In this document: piece after piece, positions 1-7,986 of the stretch
How positions within the stretch are numbered: the stretch's first letter is position 1
Layout of the letters: every line of letters starts with the position of its first letter
From: Sulfitobacter mediterraneus
Lineage (GTDB): Bacteria > Pseudomonadota > Alphaproteobacteria > Rhodobacterales > Rhodobacteraceae
Direction: 5' to 3'
Assembly: GCF_003054325.1 (NCBI RefSeq)
Contig: NZ_QBKU01000003.1
Span: 310,001-374,000 of the forward strand
Length of the DNA: 64,000 nt
Made by a program: the position numbers and the translations under genes
Notes under the pieces: model-generated
What the model saw: only the letters and a program-made list of their open reading frames with translations
Databases searched by the model: none
Told to the model about the DNA's origin: nothing

Positions 1-135
1 ACGCTCTGCCAGTGCGCGCGCCTGCAAGGCCACAATCATCGCAATCGCCGCCACCGCCGCAATCAGCGGCACCGTGGCAAGCAGCGTGAGCTTTTGCGCA
101 TAGCTGGGAGACAGAAAGGAAAGCGGACGGCGCAT
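1..135 (-). CDS. Probable membrane sensor kinase, N-terminal part (partial)
   Basis: The gene runs off the left edge; only the first 45 codons are present, starting at an ATG whose first base is 135. They encode a short basic leader (MRRPLSFLSPSYAQKL) followed by one strong hydrophobic helix at about residues 17-37, ending in ALAER. This is the usual beginning of a periplasmic-sensing histidine kinase of the DctB type, and such kinases are often divergent from TRAP transporter genes, as here (dctP starts at 387). The kinase assignment is inference from this short piece and position; no kinase motif is inside the window. Confidence 0.45.
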   Translation of the reverse strand, partial: MRRPLSFLSPSYAQKLTLLATVPLIAAVAAIAMIVALQARALAER

Positions 136-386
136 AACGATTCGATACGCCGAATCTGCCCCGAATCAAAGCCCCGAGAGGCTGTCATCCCCCTAAGCCG
201 GGGGTGGAAATCGCCCTATTTCGCAGATTTCGGTCAAAAAATCTTACCGAATCCGACAATCGAGGCGGCCCTATACGTAGTAGTAGGTATTTCAAAAACG
301 GCTGCGCCCGTTACTGTAGCGTCACTTGAAGCGACCTGTGCGTGCGAAAATGCGTATCAGGCGCGGTAATTTGGGAGGAGTATCCA

Positions 387-1475
387 ATGGATCGTCGTTC
401 ATTTCTGAAGACATCTGCACTTGGCGGGACAGCCGCCGCAGCCACAACGTTGGCAGCACCTGCGTATGCACAAGGCAAGCGCACACTGACAATGGTAACA
501 TCTTGGCCACGCGGTTTTGCCGTGCTGGACGATGCGGCCACATATCTGAACAACATGGTTAACGAGATGTCTGACGGCACTCTGACCATCGACAAGAAAG
601 CACCGGGCGAACTGGTTGGCGCATTCGAAGTGTTTGACGCGGTATCCTCCGGTCAGGCCGACATGTACCACTCTGCCGACTACTACTATATCGGCCAGCA
701 CCCTGCCTATGCTTACTATACTGCCGTACCATTCGGCGGCACCGCGCAAGAGCTGACAAACTGGTACCACCACGGTGGCGGCCATGATCTGCACAACGAA
801 CTGGGCGAGATCTTCAACCTGAAATCCTTCCTTGCTGGTAACTCCGGTTCCCAGTCCGGTGGTTGGTTCCGCAAGGAAATCGGCTCCGCGGCGGACTTCA
901 ACGGCTTGAAATTCCGTATGCCTGGCCTCGGTGGCAAGGTTCTGGGTAAACTGGGCGCATCCGTTCAGAACATCCCAGGCGGCGAACTGTATCAGGCCCT
1001 GTCTTCGGGCGCTCTGGACGGTCTGGAGTGGGTTGGCCCATTCGCGGACGAACGCGCCGGTTTCCAGGAAGTTGCCAAAGTGTACTACACTGCGGGCTTC
1101 CACGAGCCAGGCTCCGGTCTTGCATGTGCGGTAAACCTCGACGTGTTCAATGACCTGTCACCTGCGCACCAGAAGATCATCGAATATTCCACAATGGCGA
1201 CAACGCACATCCAGCTGGCAGAAACACTTGCCAACAACGGTGCCGCTCTGTCCCGTCTGCAGCAGCAGGGTGTGAAAACCATGCAGTTCACAGACGACGT
1301 TTGGGATGCATTTGGCGCGGCCTCCAAAGAGGTCATGGACGAAAACATGGGCGACGAGCTGTTTGCAAAAACACGCGCCAGCTTCGAAGCGTCGCTGACC
1401 TCTTCTGCCGAATGGCTGTCCAAGTCTGACGCATTCTACGTAGAGCAGCGTGAGCGCGTACGTAACGCAGGCTAA
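387..1475 (+). CDS. dctP: TRAP transporter solute-binding protein, TakP/FcbT1 type
   Basis: Periplasmic receptor of a tripartite ATP-independent periplasmic transporter, 362 aa. The start at 387 follows a strong ribosome site (GGGAGGAG, 373-380) and gives a twin-arginine leader, MDRRSFLK, with a probable cut after AYA near residue 29, so export is probably by Tat. Motifs such as YYYIG, HHGGG, SGGWFRKEI, GGELYQAL and LEWVGPF match the COG4663 group, which includes the alpha-keto-acid binder TakP and FcbT1. The WFR arginine is expected to grip a carboxylate. The ligand cannot be named; a 2-oxo acid or other organic acid is the best guess. It is followed by a stable hairpin and then dctQ and dctM. 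Confidence 0.93.
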   Translation: MDRRSFLKTSALGGTAAAATTLAAPAYAQGKRTLTMVTSWPRGFAVLDDAATYLNNMVNEMSDGTLTIDKKAPGELVGAFEVFDAVSSGQADMYHSADYYYIGQHPAYAYYTAVPFGGTAQELTNWYHHGGGHDLHNELGEIFNLKSFLAGNSGSQSGGWFRKEIGSAADFNGLKFRMPGLGGKVLGKLGASVQNIPGGELYQALSSGALDGLEWVGPFADERAGFQEVAKVYYTAGFHEPGSGLACAVNLDVFNDLSPAHQKIIEYSTMATTHIQLAETLANNGAALSRLQQQGVKTMQFTDDVWDAFGAASKEVMDENMGDELFAKTRASFEASLTSSAEWLSKSDAFYVEQRERVRNAG

Positions 1476-1493
1476 TTGCCAAGACTGAATTGT

Positions 1494-1522
1494 CCGGGGG
1501 CTGCATGATCTGCGGCCCCCGG
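1494..1522 (+). other. Intercistronic hairpin between dctP and dctQ
   Basis: A perfect 8-bp GC stem (CCGGGGGC at 1494-1501 and GCCCCCGG at 1515-1522) with a 13-base loop lies 19 bases after the dctP stop and has no run of T after it. Such a structure would protect the 3' end of dctP mRNA or partly stop transcription, which suits the excess of binding protein over membrane subunits that these transporters need. A second small stem (CGGCC, AAAA, GGCCG) lies near 1547-1560. Confidence 0.6.
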
Positions 1523-1620
1523 ATGTCTACACCAAAGCGCGTTTAACGGCCAAAAGGCCGAAACACAGGTGCTTGCGATCGGGGCCAAAGAGGGGCCCTG
1601 CGCAATGCGAGGGGGATCAT

Positions 1621-2589
1621 ATGGCCGATGAAGTGATGTGTTCGGGGTTTTTCCGGGCGGCGGAGGGTGCAAAACTCAGCTGTCTCGACAAATTCCAAGA
1701 CGGTGGATTTGTCCAATTTGTGACGGGCAACATACTGGAATCCTTCTATAACTTCTTTGCAGCCTTGCTCAATCCGGGCATGTGGCTCGATTGGTCCAAC
1801 AAAGAATCTCTGATGCGGTTCATCTACTATGGTGCGTCGGTTGAGCTGTTCTTTGTGCTGGCGACTTTCCTGATTGTCCTGACCATCATCGGCATGTGGA
1901 AGCGCGAGGTCATGTGGGCCTATGTGCGCGGGCTTGAATGGTTCAACAACTCTGTTGGCCGCCTGTTTGCATGGGCGGGCCTGCTGATGGTGCTGCAACA
2001 GATCATCATCGTATTCCTGCAACGGATCTTTACCCGGCCTGATATCTCCATCGGGTTCGGTATCCCGCTGCAATTCGACATCTCTTGGTTTGCGGAAGAG
2101 TTGAAACTTTTCAATGCCTTGGTGGTCACTCTTTGTGTGGCTTATACCTTTGTCCAAGGCGGGCATGTGCGGGTTGACCTGTTTTATGCCGGGGCCAAGT
2201 TCCGCACCAAAAAGATCGTCGATATGTTCGGCGCGATCTTCTTTATGATCCCGTTTGTGACCGTGACATGGCTCTATGGCTGGTTCTTTATGTGGCGGCA
2301 TCTGGTGACGCCAAACCCATCCGCCTCTGACCGGCTTGAACTGCTTTTGCGCAAATCGCGCTTGCTGAAATGGAACGTGGAAACCATCGGTTTCTCGCCC
2401 AACGGTTTCAACGGTTACTTTATCTTCAAGGTTTTGCTCTGCGCCTTCTGCGTGATGGTGCTGCTGCAAGCGCTGGCGGTGTTCTACCGCAGCTGGTGCG
2501 AGTTCCGCGAAGGGCCCGAATCCGAAAACAAGTACCTCGACCGCGATACGCTGGGCGAGGGTGAAGAAGCCTACGAAGGCACACATTAA
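1621..2589 (+). CDS. dctQ: TRAP transporter small membrane subunit, extended form
   Basis: Small integral membrane subunit that pairs with DctM. The start at 1621 was chosen because GAGGGGGA (1608-1615) lies just upstream; an in-frame ATG at 1573 has no good site. The protein is 322 aa, about twice the usual DctQ length, with a soluble N-terminal part of about 60 residues and an additional loop before the last helix. Five hydrophobic helices are visible, including the one that carries VQGGHVRVDLFY, the conserved DctQ segment. The length fits the FcbT2/COG4665 subgroup that accompanies TakP/FcbT1-type receptors. It ends 18 bases before dctM. Confidence 0.9.
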   Translation: MADEVMCSGFFRAAEGAKLSCLDKFQDGGFVQFVTGNILESFYNFFAALLNPGMWLDWSNKESLMRFIYYGASVELFFVLATFLIVLTIIGMWKREVMWAYVRGLEWFNNSVGRLFAWAGLLMVLQQIIIVFLQRIFTRPDISIGFGIPLQFDISWFAEELKLFNALVVTLCVAYTFVQGGHVRVDLFYAGAKFRTKKIVDMFGAIFFMIPFVTVTWLYGWFFMWRHLVTPNPSASDRLELLLRKSRLLKWNVETIGFSPNGFNGYFIFKVLLCAFCVMVLLQALAVFYRSWCEFREGPESENKYLDRDTLGEGEEAYEGTH

Positions 2590-2607
2590 TCTAAGGGAGT
2601 AGACCTG

Positions 2608-4962
2608 ATGCTGTTTGGTCTCGACGGGGTCGAAGTTGGCCTGATCATTGTTTTTGTGTGTCTCTTCGGGGGCATCCTGTCTGGCTTTCCGGTGGCCTTT
2701 GCCATCGGCGGGGCCGGGATCATATCCTTTGGGATCATTGCCGCGCTCGACAGTGCGGGATTGATGATCCACCAAGCGATTGACACATCCTCGCAAGCCT
2801 ATCGTGATCTGGTGAATTCGGGGGTCAAGAACGACACGATATCACTGTTCAGGTATCCCGATCTGCCACGTGTGGCGGAATCGGTGTTCCCGGCCGGCTG
2901 GGAAACCGCGCTGGACCGGAACGTGTCTTTCATTGTGAACCGGATGAATGAACGGGTTTTGGCCGGGCAGTCGATTGAAACGCTGCTGGCGGTTCTGATG
3001 TTCGTTCTGATGGGCATCACGCTGGAACGCTCCAAGATCGCCAATGATCTGCTGACCACGATGGCGCGTGTGTTTGGCCCGCTGCCCGGCGGTTTGGCCG
3101 TGTCCATCGTGGTTGTGGGCGCTTTCCTCGCTGCCTCCACCGGCATTGTGGGTGCGACGGTTGTGACCATGGGCCTGCTGGCCCTGCCGACCATGCTGCG
3201 CAACAACTATTCCCCCGAGATCGCCACCGGCGTCATCGCGGCCTCCGGCACATTGGGGCAGATCATTCCGCCCTCGATCGTGATTGTTCTGCTTGGCACA
3301 TTGGCGGGGGATCTTTATTCCGCCGCGCAAGAGGCGCGTGCGACCTCTGTGGGCTGTACCGATGCATTGACCTATCTGGGTGAGCCTGCGGTTGTATCCG
3401 TTGGGACATTGTTCCAGGCGGCGCTGCTGCCGGGGATCATGCTGGCGCTGCTCTATGCGCTTTATGCCTTTGGCTATGCGCTGTTGAACCCGGACAAAGC
3501 TCCGGCTGTACCAATGGGTGCGACAAACTCAGAGCCTGTCACACGCGGTGAGGCCTTCACATGGTTTGCCGGCGCACCGGTCCTGTTGATTGTCGGGACT
3601 ATCGTGCTGGGCAACCTTGGCATCATCGGTAGCCAGAACACCACGGTTTCGTCTTTCTCCGAAATCGGTGACGCGGCGAGCCTGCGCACCAATGTGGGTG
3701 ATGAATGTAAGGCCGCGATGATCGAACTGCATGGTCAAGAGGCATGGGATGCCGCGATCCAGCAGCAGGTTGATATCGACGCATCCGGCGGCATCAAAGC
3801 CAGCGAAAAGCTGTCCGATGAGGCCTTTGCCGAAAAGCAGGCCGCAAAGGTTGCTGCCGCTGCACCTATCGGGACTGGCGTTGCCATCCTTCTGGTGCTG
3901 CTCTCGCTGTTCCTGACCACGGGTCGCGGGGTATCTCCCTCTGCGGAAAGCCGGCCATTGATCATTGGCGGTATCGGTGTGGTGCTGGCGGTGCTTGTGG
4001 ATATTGTGCTGGTCTCGCCGCTGACCTCGCCGGGGGCGACGGTTGTGCTGATGGCGATCCCCTTTGCGTTGATCATGTACGGTGTGGTCTATGCAACGGG
4101 ACTGTGTTCCAAGAACGAATTGATCCGCGTTGTCTTTCCGCCGCTGGTCTTGATTGTGGCTGTGCTTGGCTCGATCCTTGGCGGGATCACCAACCCGACA
4201 CCGGCCGCTGCGCTGGGTGCGGGCGGGGCGATCATGCTGGCCGCTTATCGTAAACTGCGCGATCAGGATCGTTCGCCCAAGGTGATCATCTGGTCCACGT
4301 TGGCGATTATCGTCTGTATCCTTGTCGGGGTGAACTTTGATCTGCGGATCAATCAGGACGGCGTGAGCTTTGAAAGCTGGTTTGCCTTCTTTGTGGCCTA
4401 TGGCGCCTATCTTTATGCGGTCTTTGGTTTGTTGTTCTCTTGCTGGATCCTTTACACCTCTGGTGTTCTGACACCGGTGGTGCGCGAAACCGCCAAGGTG
4501 ACCTCGATGGTGTTTACCATCCTGATCGGCTCGCAACTGCTGAACCTTGTGGTCATCAGCTTTGGCGGTGAGCATTACATCCAGCAGTTCCTCAAGTCCT
4601 TTGACAACGAGCTGACGGTGTTCCTGATCGTGATGTTGGTGCTGTTTGTTCTGGGCTTTGTGCTGGATTTCCTTGAGATCATCTACATCGTGATCCCGAT
4701 TGTCGGGCCGGTTATCTATGGCGGCACCTTTGACCCGAAATGGGTGACGATCATGATCGCGGTCAACCTGCAAACCTCGTTCCTGACGCCGCCCTTTGGT
4801 TTTGCGCTGTTCTATCTGCGCGGGGTGGCCCCGGCGAGCGTGACAACGGCGCATATCTACCGCGGCATCATCCCGTTTGTGTTGATCCAGGTGGCGGGTC
4901 TGGCGATCTTGTGGTTCTTCCCATCGATTGTGACCATTGTGCCGGATCTGATCCCGAATTGA
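2608..4962 (+). CDS. dctM: TRAP transporter large membrane subunit, extended form
   Basis: Main ion-coupled translocation subunit, 784 aa against about 430 for ordinary DctM. The start has AAGGGAG at 2593-2599. Recognisable DctM stretches include GIVGATVVTMGLLALP, SGTLGQIIPPSIVIVLLG and, near the end, LQTSFLTPPFGFALFYLRG. Between these lie a soluble insertion after the first helix (about residues 65-110), another inside the LAGDLYSA region, and a long charged segment near residues 345-425 (DECKAAMIELHGQEAWDAA). This matches the FcbT3/COG4664 subgroup rather than a gene fusion. It is last in the operon, followed by a terminator hairpin at 5001-5021. Confidence 0.92.
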   Translation: MLFGLDGVEVGLIIVFVCLFGGILSGFPVAFAIGGAGIISFGIIAALDSAGLMIHQAIDTSSQAYRDLVNSGVKNDTISLFRYPDLPRVAESVFPAGWETALDRNVSFIVNRMNERVLAGQSIETLLAVLMFVLMGITLERSKIANDLLTTMARVFGPLPGGLAVSIVVVGAFLAASTGIVGATVVTMGLLALPTMLRNNYSPEIATGVIAASGTLGQIIPPSIVIVLLGTLAGDLYSAAQEARATSVGCTDALTYLGEPAVVSVGTLFQAALLPGIMLALLYALYAFGYALLNPDKAPAVPMGATNSEPVTRGEAFTWFAGAPVLLIVGTIVLGNLGIIGSQNTTVSSFSEIGDAASLRTNVGDECKAAMIELHGQEAWDAAIQQQVDIDASGGIKASEKLSDEAFAEKQAAKVAAAAPIGTGVAILLVLLSLFLTTGRGVSPSAESRPLIIGGIGVVLAVLVDIVLVSPLTSPGATVVLMAIPFALIMYGVVYATGLCSKNELIRVVFPPLVLIVAVLGSILGGITNPTPAAALGAGGAIMLAAYRKLRDQDRSPKVIIWSTLAIIVCILVGVNFDLRINQDGVSFESWFAFFVAYGAYLYAVFGLLFSCWILYTSGVLTPVVRETAKVTSMVFTILIGSQLLNLVVISFGGEHYIQQFLKSFDNELTVFLIVMLVLFVLGFVLDFLEIIYIVIPIVGPVIYGGTFDPKWVTIMIAVNLQTSFLTPPFGFALFYLRGVAPASVTTAHIYRGIIPFVLIQVAGLAILWFFPSIVTIVPDLIPN

Positions 4963-5000
4963 TCCGGGGGGTGGTTTGATCCACGGCTGAAACAAAAAGA

Positions 5001-5021
5001 GAGGGCGCCATGGGCGCCCTC
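5001..5021. terminator. Hairpin terminator between convergent dctM and bpt
   Basis: A perfect 9-bp stem, GAGGGCGCC and GGCGCCCTC, closes a 3-base loop (5010-5012). It is preceded by an A-rich stretch and followed by ATTTGATTC, so it could act in both directions between dctM (ending 4962) and bpt (ending 5103). Confidence 0.7.
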
Positions 5022-5041
5022 ATTTGATTCAAGATGTAAGA

Positions 5042-5098
5042 GGGGGCCAGCCCCCGTCCTGCGGACTCCCCCGGAATATTTAAGAGCCAAAAAGGGAG
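5042..5098 (+). repeat. Interspersed palindromic repeat, copy A
   Basis: Contains the palindrome GGGGGCCAGCCCCC (5042-5055), then CCCCCGGAATATTTAAG and GCCAAAAAGG (5086-5095). The same ordered blocks recur at 42911-42964 and, on the other strand, at 56911-56960. This copy lies between the convergent 3' ends of dctM and bpt. Confidence 0.75.
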
Positions 5099-5102
5099 GG
5101 GA

Positions 5103-5924
5103 TCAGCGGCGGCTTCGGGCCATGTCGGGCAGGGCGATATTGGCAACCTGTTCCGCGATAGGGTCCGTGCTGAGCGGGTGCTGTTCTGGCATGAAGGTGT
5201 CGGGATCACGCATCTTTTGCCAGCGTCCGCCAATGTAGACCTCAAGCCCGGAGAACTTGGCCTTATAGCCCATCTTGGGGCTGCCCGGCACCCAATAGCC
5301 CAAGTAGACGTAGGGCAGGCCTGCAGCGCGGGCGATCTCGATATGGTCAAGGATGATGTGGTTGCCCAGCCCGTCGCGGGGGCGGTCAGGGGTATAGAAG
5401 GAATAGACCATGCTGACCCCGTCGCCCAGCACATCGGTCAAGCAGACGCCAACCAGATCGCCCGTGTCCTGATCAACATATTCAATCACCCGGCTGCGGA
5501 TCGGGGTTTCCTCGATCATGGCGGCAAATTCGAACACATCCATATCTGCCATTCCGCCATCCGCATGGCGGCTGTCGAGGTAGCGGCGGAAAAGATCGTA
5601 TTGGTCTTCGGTCGCCCAGGGCGAGGTGGCGCGGCGCGTCAGGCCTTTGTTGCGCTTGGTGATGCGTTTTTGGCTTTTGCTTGGGCTGAAGGCGGAGACG
5701 TCGATCCGTGCGGACAGGCAAGAGGCGCAATCGGCGCAGGACGGGCGATAAAGCACATTCTGTGACCGGCGAAACCCTTGTGCAGACAGGCTATCGTTCA
5801 GTTCGGTTGCTGCCTCGCCTTGTAGGGCGGTAAACAGCTTCCGCTCCATCCGGTCCTCTAGATAAGGACAGGGCTGCGGCGCAGTTACATAGAACTGCGG
5901 TGTGAGCGGCAGAGAGTGGCGCAT
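5103..5924 (-). CDS. bpt: Aspartate/glutamate leucyltransferase (N-end rule)
   Basis: Adds leucine from Leu-tRNA to the N-terminus of proteins that begin with Asp or Glu, marking them for ClpS/ClpAP degradation. At 273 aa it has the full family length. The N-terminal half carries the conserved cysteines in [13 protein letters not shown] (near residue 19) and [16 protein letters not shown], and the C-terminal half has the ATE-type GNAT-like core with [17 protein letters not shown]. The minus-strand order DUF2852, RDD protein, bpt, with gaps of about 60-80 bases, suggests one transcript. The family is often annotated as arginyltransferase; leucyl transfer is the activity expected for the bacterial Bpt branch. 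Confidence 0.93.
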   Translation of the reverse strand: MRHSLPLTPQFYVTAPQPCPYLEDRMERKLFTALQGEAATELNDSLSAQGFRRSQNVLYRPSCADCASCLSARIDVSAFSPSKSQKRITKRNKGLTRRATSPWATEDQYDLFRRYLDSRHADGGMADMDVFEFAAMIEETPIRSRVIEYVDQDTGDLVGVCLTDVLGDGVSMVYSFYTPDRPRDGLGNHIILDHIEIARAAGLPYVYLGYWVPGSPKMGYKAKFSGLEVYIGGRWQKMRDPDTFMPEQHPLSTDPIAEQVANIALPDMARSRR

Positions 5925-6003
5925 GAGACATCCGATTGTTGCGAAGGGATGATAACAACCGGTCTTCCATGCGCCAAGACACGTTTTAATAAAATGCGAT
6001 CAA

Positions 6004-6429
6004 TCAGCGGCGGCGGTTCATCGGCACGGTGCCCAGCACCATATCGGTGAGACCCTGCGCGCGGGCCGTGGTGCAGATCAGCACGATGGAGATCAGCTGC
6101 ACCACCGCAAAGGCGATCGAGATGCTGTAGCCCAGCGTGTGCAGGAAGGCGGTGCCCAGATCGAGCGCCTCATCATCGCGGGTCCGGATTTCCATCGACA
6201 TCAGCCGCATCCCCCAAGTGGCAGAGCCATTGGCGAGGGTGATCACCCGGTAGGCAAAGCCCGTGACCAGCATCAGCAGCGGAAAGAAAAACAGGCCGGT
6301 GAAGGCGGTGAACGGTACGATCACCAAACACAGAACAAAGATCAGGCCCGCATCAATGAGCCATGCAAACAGACGCTTGGCCGGGATGCCTTCGTAAAAC
6401 TGGGGGTGCAGATCGGGATCGGGGGGCAT
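6004..6429 (-). CDS. RDD family membrane protein
   Basis: 141 aa with three hydrophobic segments: about residues 20-45 and 45-65 (LIFVLCLVIVPF and LFFFPLLMLVTGFAYRV) and 108-128 (ISIAFAVVQLISIVLIC). The first helix contains the signature R-L-F-A-W-L-I-D-A with Arg and Asp, and NGSATWGMRLMSMEIR is the usual second signature of RDD proteins. Function in the family is mostly unknown, with some members linked to ion transport. It lies between DUF2852 and bpt; a GC-rich hairpin sits in the 62-base gap upstream (about 6450-6480). Confidence 0.85.
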   Translation of the reverse strand: MPPDPDLHPQFYEGIPAKRLFAWLIDAGLIFVLCLVIVPFTAFTGLFFFPLLMLVTGFAYRVITLANGSATWGMRLMSMEIRTRDDEALDLGTAFLHTLGYSISIAFAVVQLISIVLICTTARAQGLTDMVLGTVPMNRRR

Positions 6430-6491
6430 CTTTTGTGTTCCTTGAAAGTTGCCCCCCGGCAGGGCCGGGAGGCGGGGGAGGCATAGGCAGA

Positions 6492-6902
6492 TCAGGCTTC
6501 TGCTGTGTCGTCCTTGGATTTGGCGCGGTCGTCCATAAACTGGTCGAACTCGGCCTTGTCCTTGGCTTCGCGCAGACGTTCCAGGAAGGCTTCGAAGTTG
6601 TTCTGCTCTTCTTCGAGGCGGCGCAGGGTATCGGCCTTGTATGCGTCAAAGGCGCTGTTGCCGGTGCTGCGGGTGGACATCATGTGGCGGCTGCCACGGC
6701 GGGCGCAGGATTTTCCAGAAAACATGCGTTTACTCCAGATCATGTACATCAAAAGGGCGAGGCCAACGGGCCAGAAGAAGATAAAGCCAAGGACCATGGT
6801 GGCGATCCAGGCGCCTTTGCCTTTGTCATCCAGCCAGGCCTCAGAGCGGGCGAACCAGCTTTGGCGCGGGGCGTAGGTTTGTTCGGAAGTGATCGTGGTC
6901 AT
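6492..6902 (-). CDS. DUF2852 membrane protein
   Basis: 136 aa. The ATG at 6902 is preferred over an in-frame TTG one codon earlier. The N-terminal part has one clear helix (WIATMVLGFIFFWPVGLALLMYMIW, about residues 31-55) with WPVGL, the conserved core of DUF2852. The C-terminal half is charged and predicted to form a coiled coil (ALKADTLRRLEEEQ-like, with FEAFLERLREAKDKAEFDQFMDDR). The family is common in Rhodobacterales and Rhizobiales and has no known function. It is the first gene of the likely DUF2852-RDD-bpt transcript, and a dyad at 6962-6980 lies upstream. Confidence 0.85.
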   Translation of the reverse strand: MTTITSEQTYAPRQSWFARSEAWLDDKGKGAWIATMVLGFIFFWPVGLALLMYMIWSKRMFSGKSCARRGSRHMMSTRSTGNSAFDAYKADTLRRLEEEQNNFEAFLERLREAKDKAEFDQFMDDRAKSKDDTAEA

Positions 6903-7487
6903 CAAATAAGCCTTTCAGTTCGGGGTGAAGGCCGCCGGTGCGGCCCGTCTGCGAAAGGGCCATGTGAATGCCTTTCACATTACATAGATTGGGGTTTATC
7001 CCGGCCGTTGCAAGGGTCTATGTGAAGGGTTTTTACATTTATTTGGAAAATGTTGGAATTTCAGATGGTTGCAATGGGCGAATATTGATCTGTTGTTGCG
7101 GATGAAATGCATGATCCGGTCCCATCGCCGCCTGTAAGGCCGGTTATGTACGCTTCAAAAGGCGCTCGAAGCCGTTCTCTGTGGACGGGCAGGGATCTCG
7201 GCCTGACAAAATGCCGTTAATGTCTGCTGTGCTGGACTTAGCTGCTCATAAAGTGCCTTCGCGCCCGAACCGAGGGGCAGGAAGCAAAGCGCCCGCCCCG
7301 TCAAACCGTAGGTTTGCCTTCGGCAAAACGGGGCGGTTCGGGCGGCGCCAAATCAGTGATTTGGCAATTTTGCACGCTATCTTGAAGAGCACTCAAGGCC
7401 TCATACCCGACAACTGTAGGCTTCGCTTGGCCATCCACCCAGATGATCCACTTGTTCTTCTTTCCTCTGCCGGAAAGCATTAGACCT
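6903..7487. other. Non-coding stretch with nested palindromes
   Basis: No convincing gene lies in these 585 bases. Besides the ATGTGAA dyad near DUF2852, positions 7262-7365 hold three structures in a row: CGCCCGAACCG (7262-7272) pairs perfectly with 7334-7344; within it CGCCCCGT (7294-7301) pairs with ACGGGGCG (7328-7335) around an inner TTTGCC/GGCAAA hairpin (7313-7327); then GCCAAAT/ATTTGGC (7347-7365). A 100-codon open frame across 7181-7483 ignores these structures, has no ribosome site and resembles nothing I know. Confidence 0.6.
6962..7026. promoter_or_regulatory. ATGTGAA inverted repeat upstream of DUF2852
   Basis: ATGTGAA (6962-6968) and TTCACAT (6974-6980) form a 7-bp-arm dyad with a 5-base gap, and a third ATGTGAA occurs at 7020-7026. 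The dyad is 60 bases upstream of the DUF2852 start, a suitable place for an operator on the minus-strand transcript. No regulator is encoded nearby, so the binding protein is unknown. Confidence 0.45.
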
Positions 7488-7958
7488 CTAGATCACCCTA
7501 AAATCAGCCAGTTGCGCACCGGAAATTTGCAGCATCTCCTTTGGCGCCAAGCCGAATACATGATGCGGGGTGCCGGCGGCGGCCCAGATCATGTCAAACT
7601 CCAACAAAGTCCGGTCAAACCACGCCCGCGCGGGATTGACGTGACCCACCGGAGACACGCCGCCAATGGCAAAGCCGGTTTGCGCGCGGATCAGGGCTGC
7701 GTCTGCTTTGCCCAGCGGCTCTCCGGCGAGGGCGGCAGCGGCGGTCAGACACACTTGTTGCCCGCCTGCGGTGACAAACAGCACAGCCTCGCCGCTGGTC
7801 TCGCCGCGCAACACGATGGATTTGGCGATTTGATCAACGGTGCAGCCAAGTGCCGCAGCGGCGTCGGCTGCGGTCCGTGCCAGCGCGGTTTCGCGGACAT
7901 CGGCGGTGACATTTGCCGCGTCTAATGCGGCGCGTACGCGTTTCAGGCTCTTGCTCAT
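7488..7958 (-). CDS. ybaK: YbaK/EbsC family aminoacyl-tRNA deacylase
   Basis: Single-domain editing protein of 156 aa that hydrolyses mischarged tRNA (typically Cys- or Ala-tRNA-Pro). The ATG at 7958 was chosen, giving MSKSLKRVRAALDA; longer frames run into glnE. Family features include QIAKSIVLRG with the conserved catalytic lysine, LFVTAGGQQV, TGFAIGGVSPVGH with the GxxxP loop, and VFGLAPKEML near the end. It is divergent from glnE with only 28 bases between start codons, so each promoter must lie in or near the other's 5' coding region. Confidence 0.9.
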   Translation of the reverse strand: MSKSLKRVRAALDAANVTADVRETALARTAADAAAALGCTVDQIAKSIVLRGETSGEAVLFVTAGGQQVCLTAAAALAGEPLGKADAALIRAQTGFAIGGVSPVGHVNPARAWFDRTLLEFDMIWAAAGTPHHVFGLAPKEMLQISGAQLADFRVI

Positions 7959-7986
7959 GGCGCGACACTGCCGCAAAGCTAGGGGC

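Noticed and set aside
136-386. Sigma-54 promoter and DctD sites before dctP
   Set aside because: Looked for GG-N10-GC elements with correct surroundings and found none convincing; only a GTAGTAGTAG run near 277-288 stood out.
1543-2796. 417-codon open frame antisense to dctQ
   Set aside because: Same kind of shadow, with no start signal and no recognisable domain.
3529-4995. 488-codon open frame antisense to dctM
   Set aside because: Composition (many His, Gln, Arg, Asp) is typical of the complement of a membrane protein gene in high-GC DNA; dctM is clear on the other strand.
7181-7483. 100-codon open frame in the gap before ybaK
   Set aside because: No ribosome site, runs through strong palindromes and shows no protein-like pattern.
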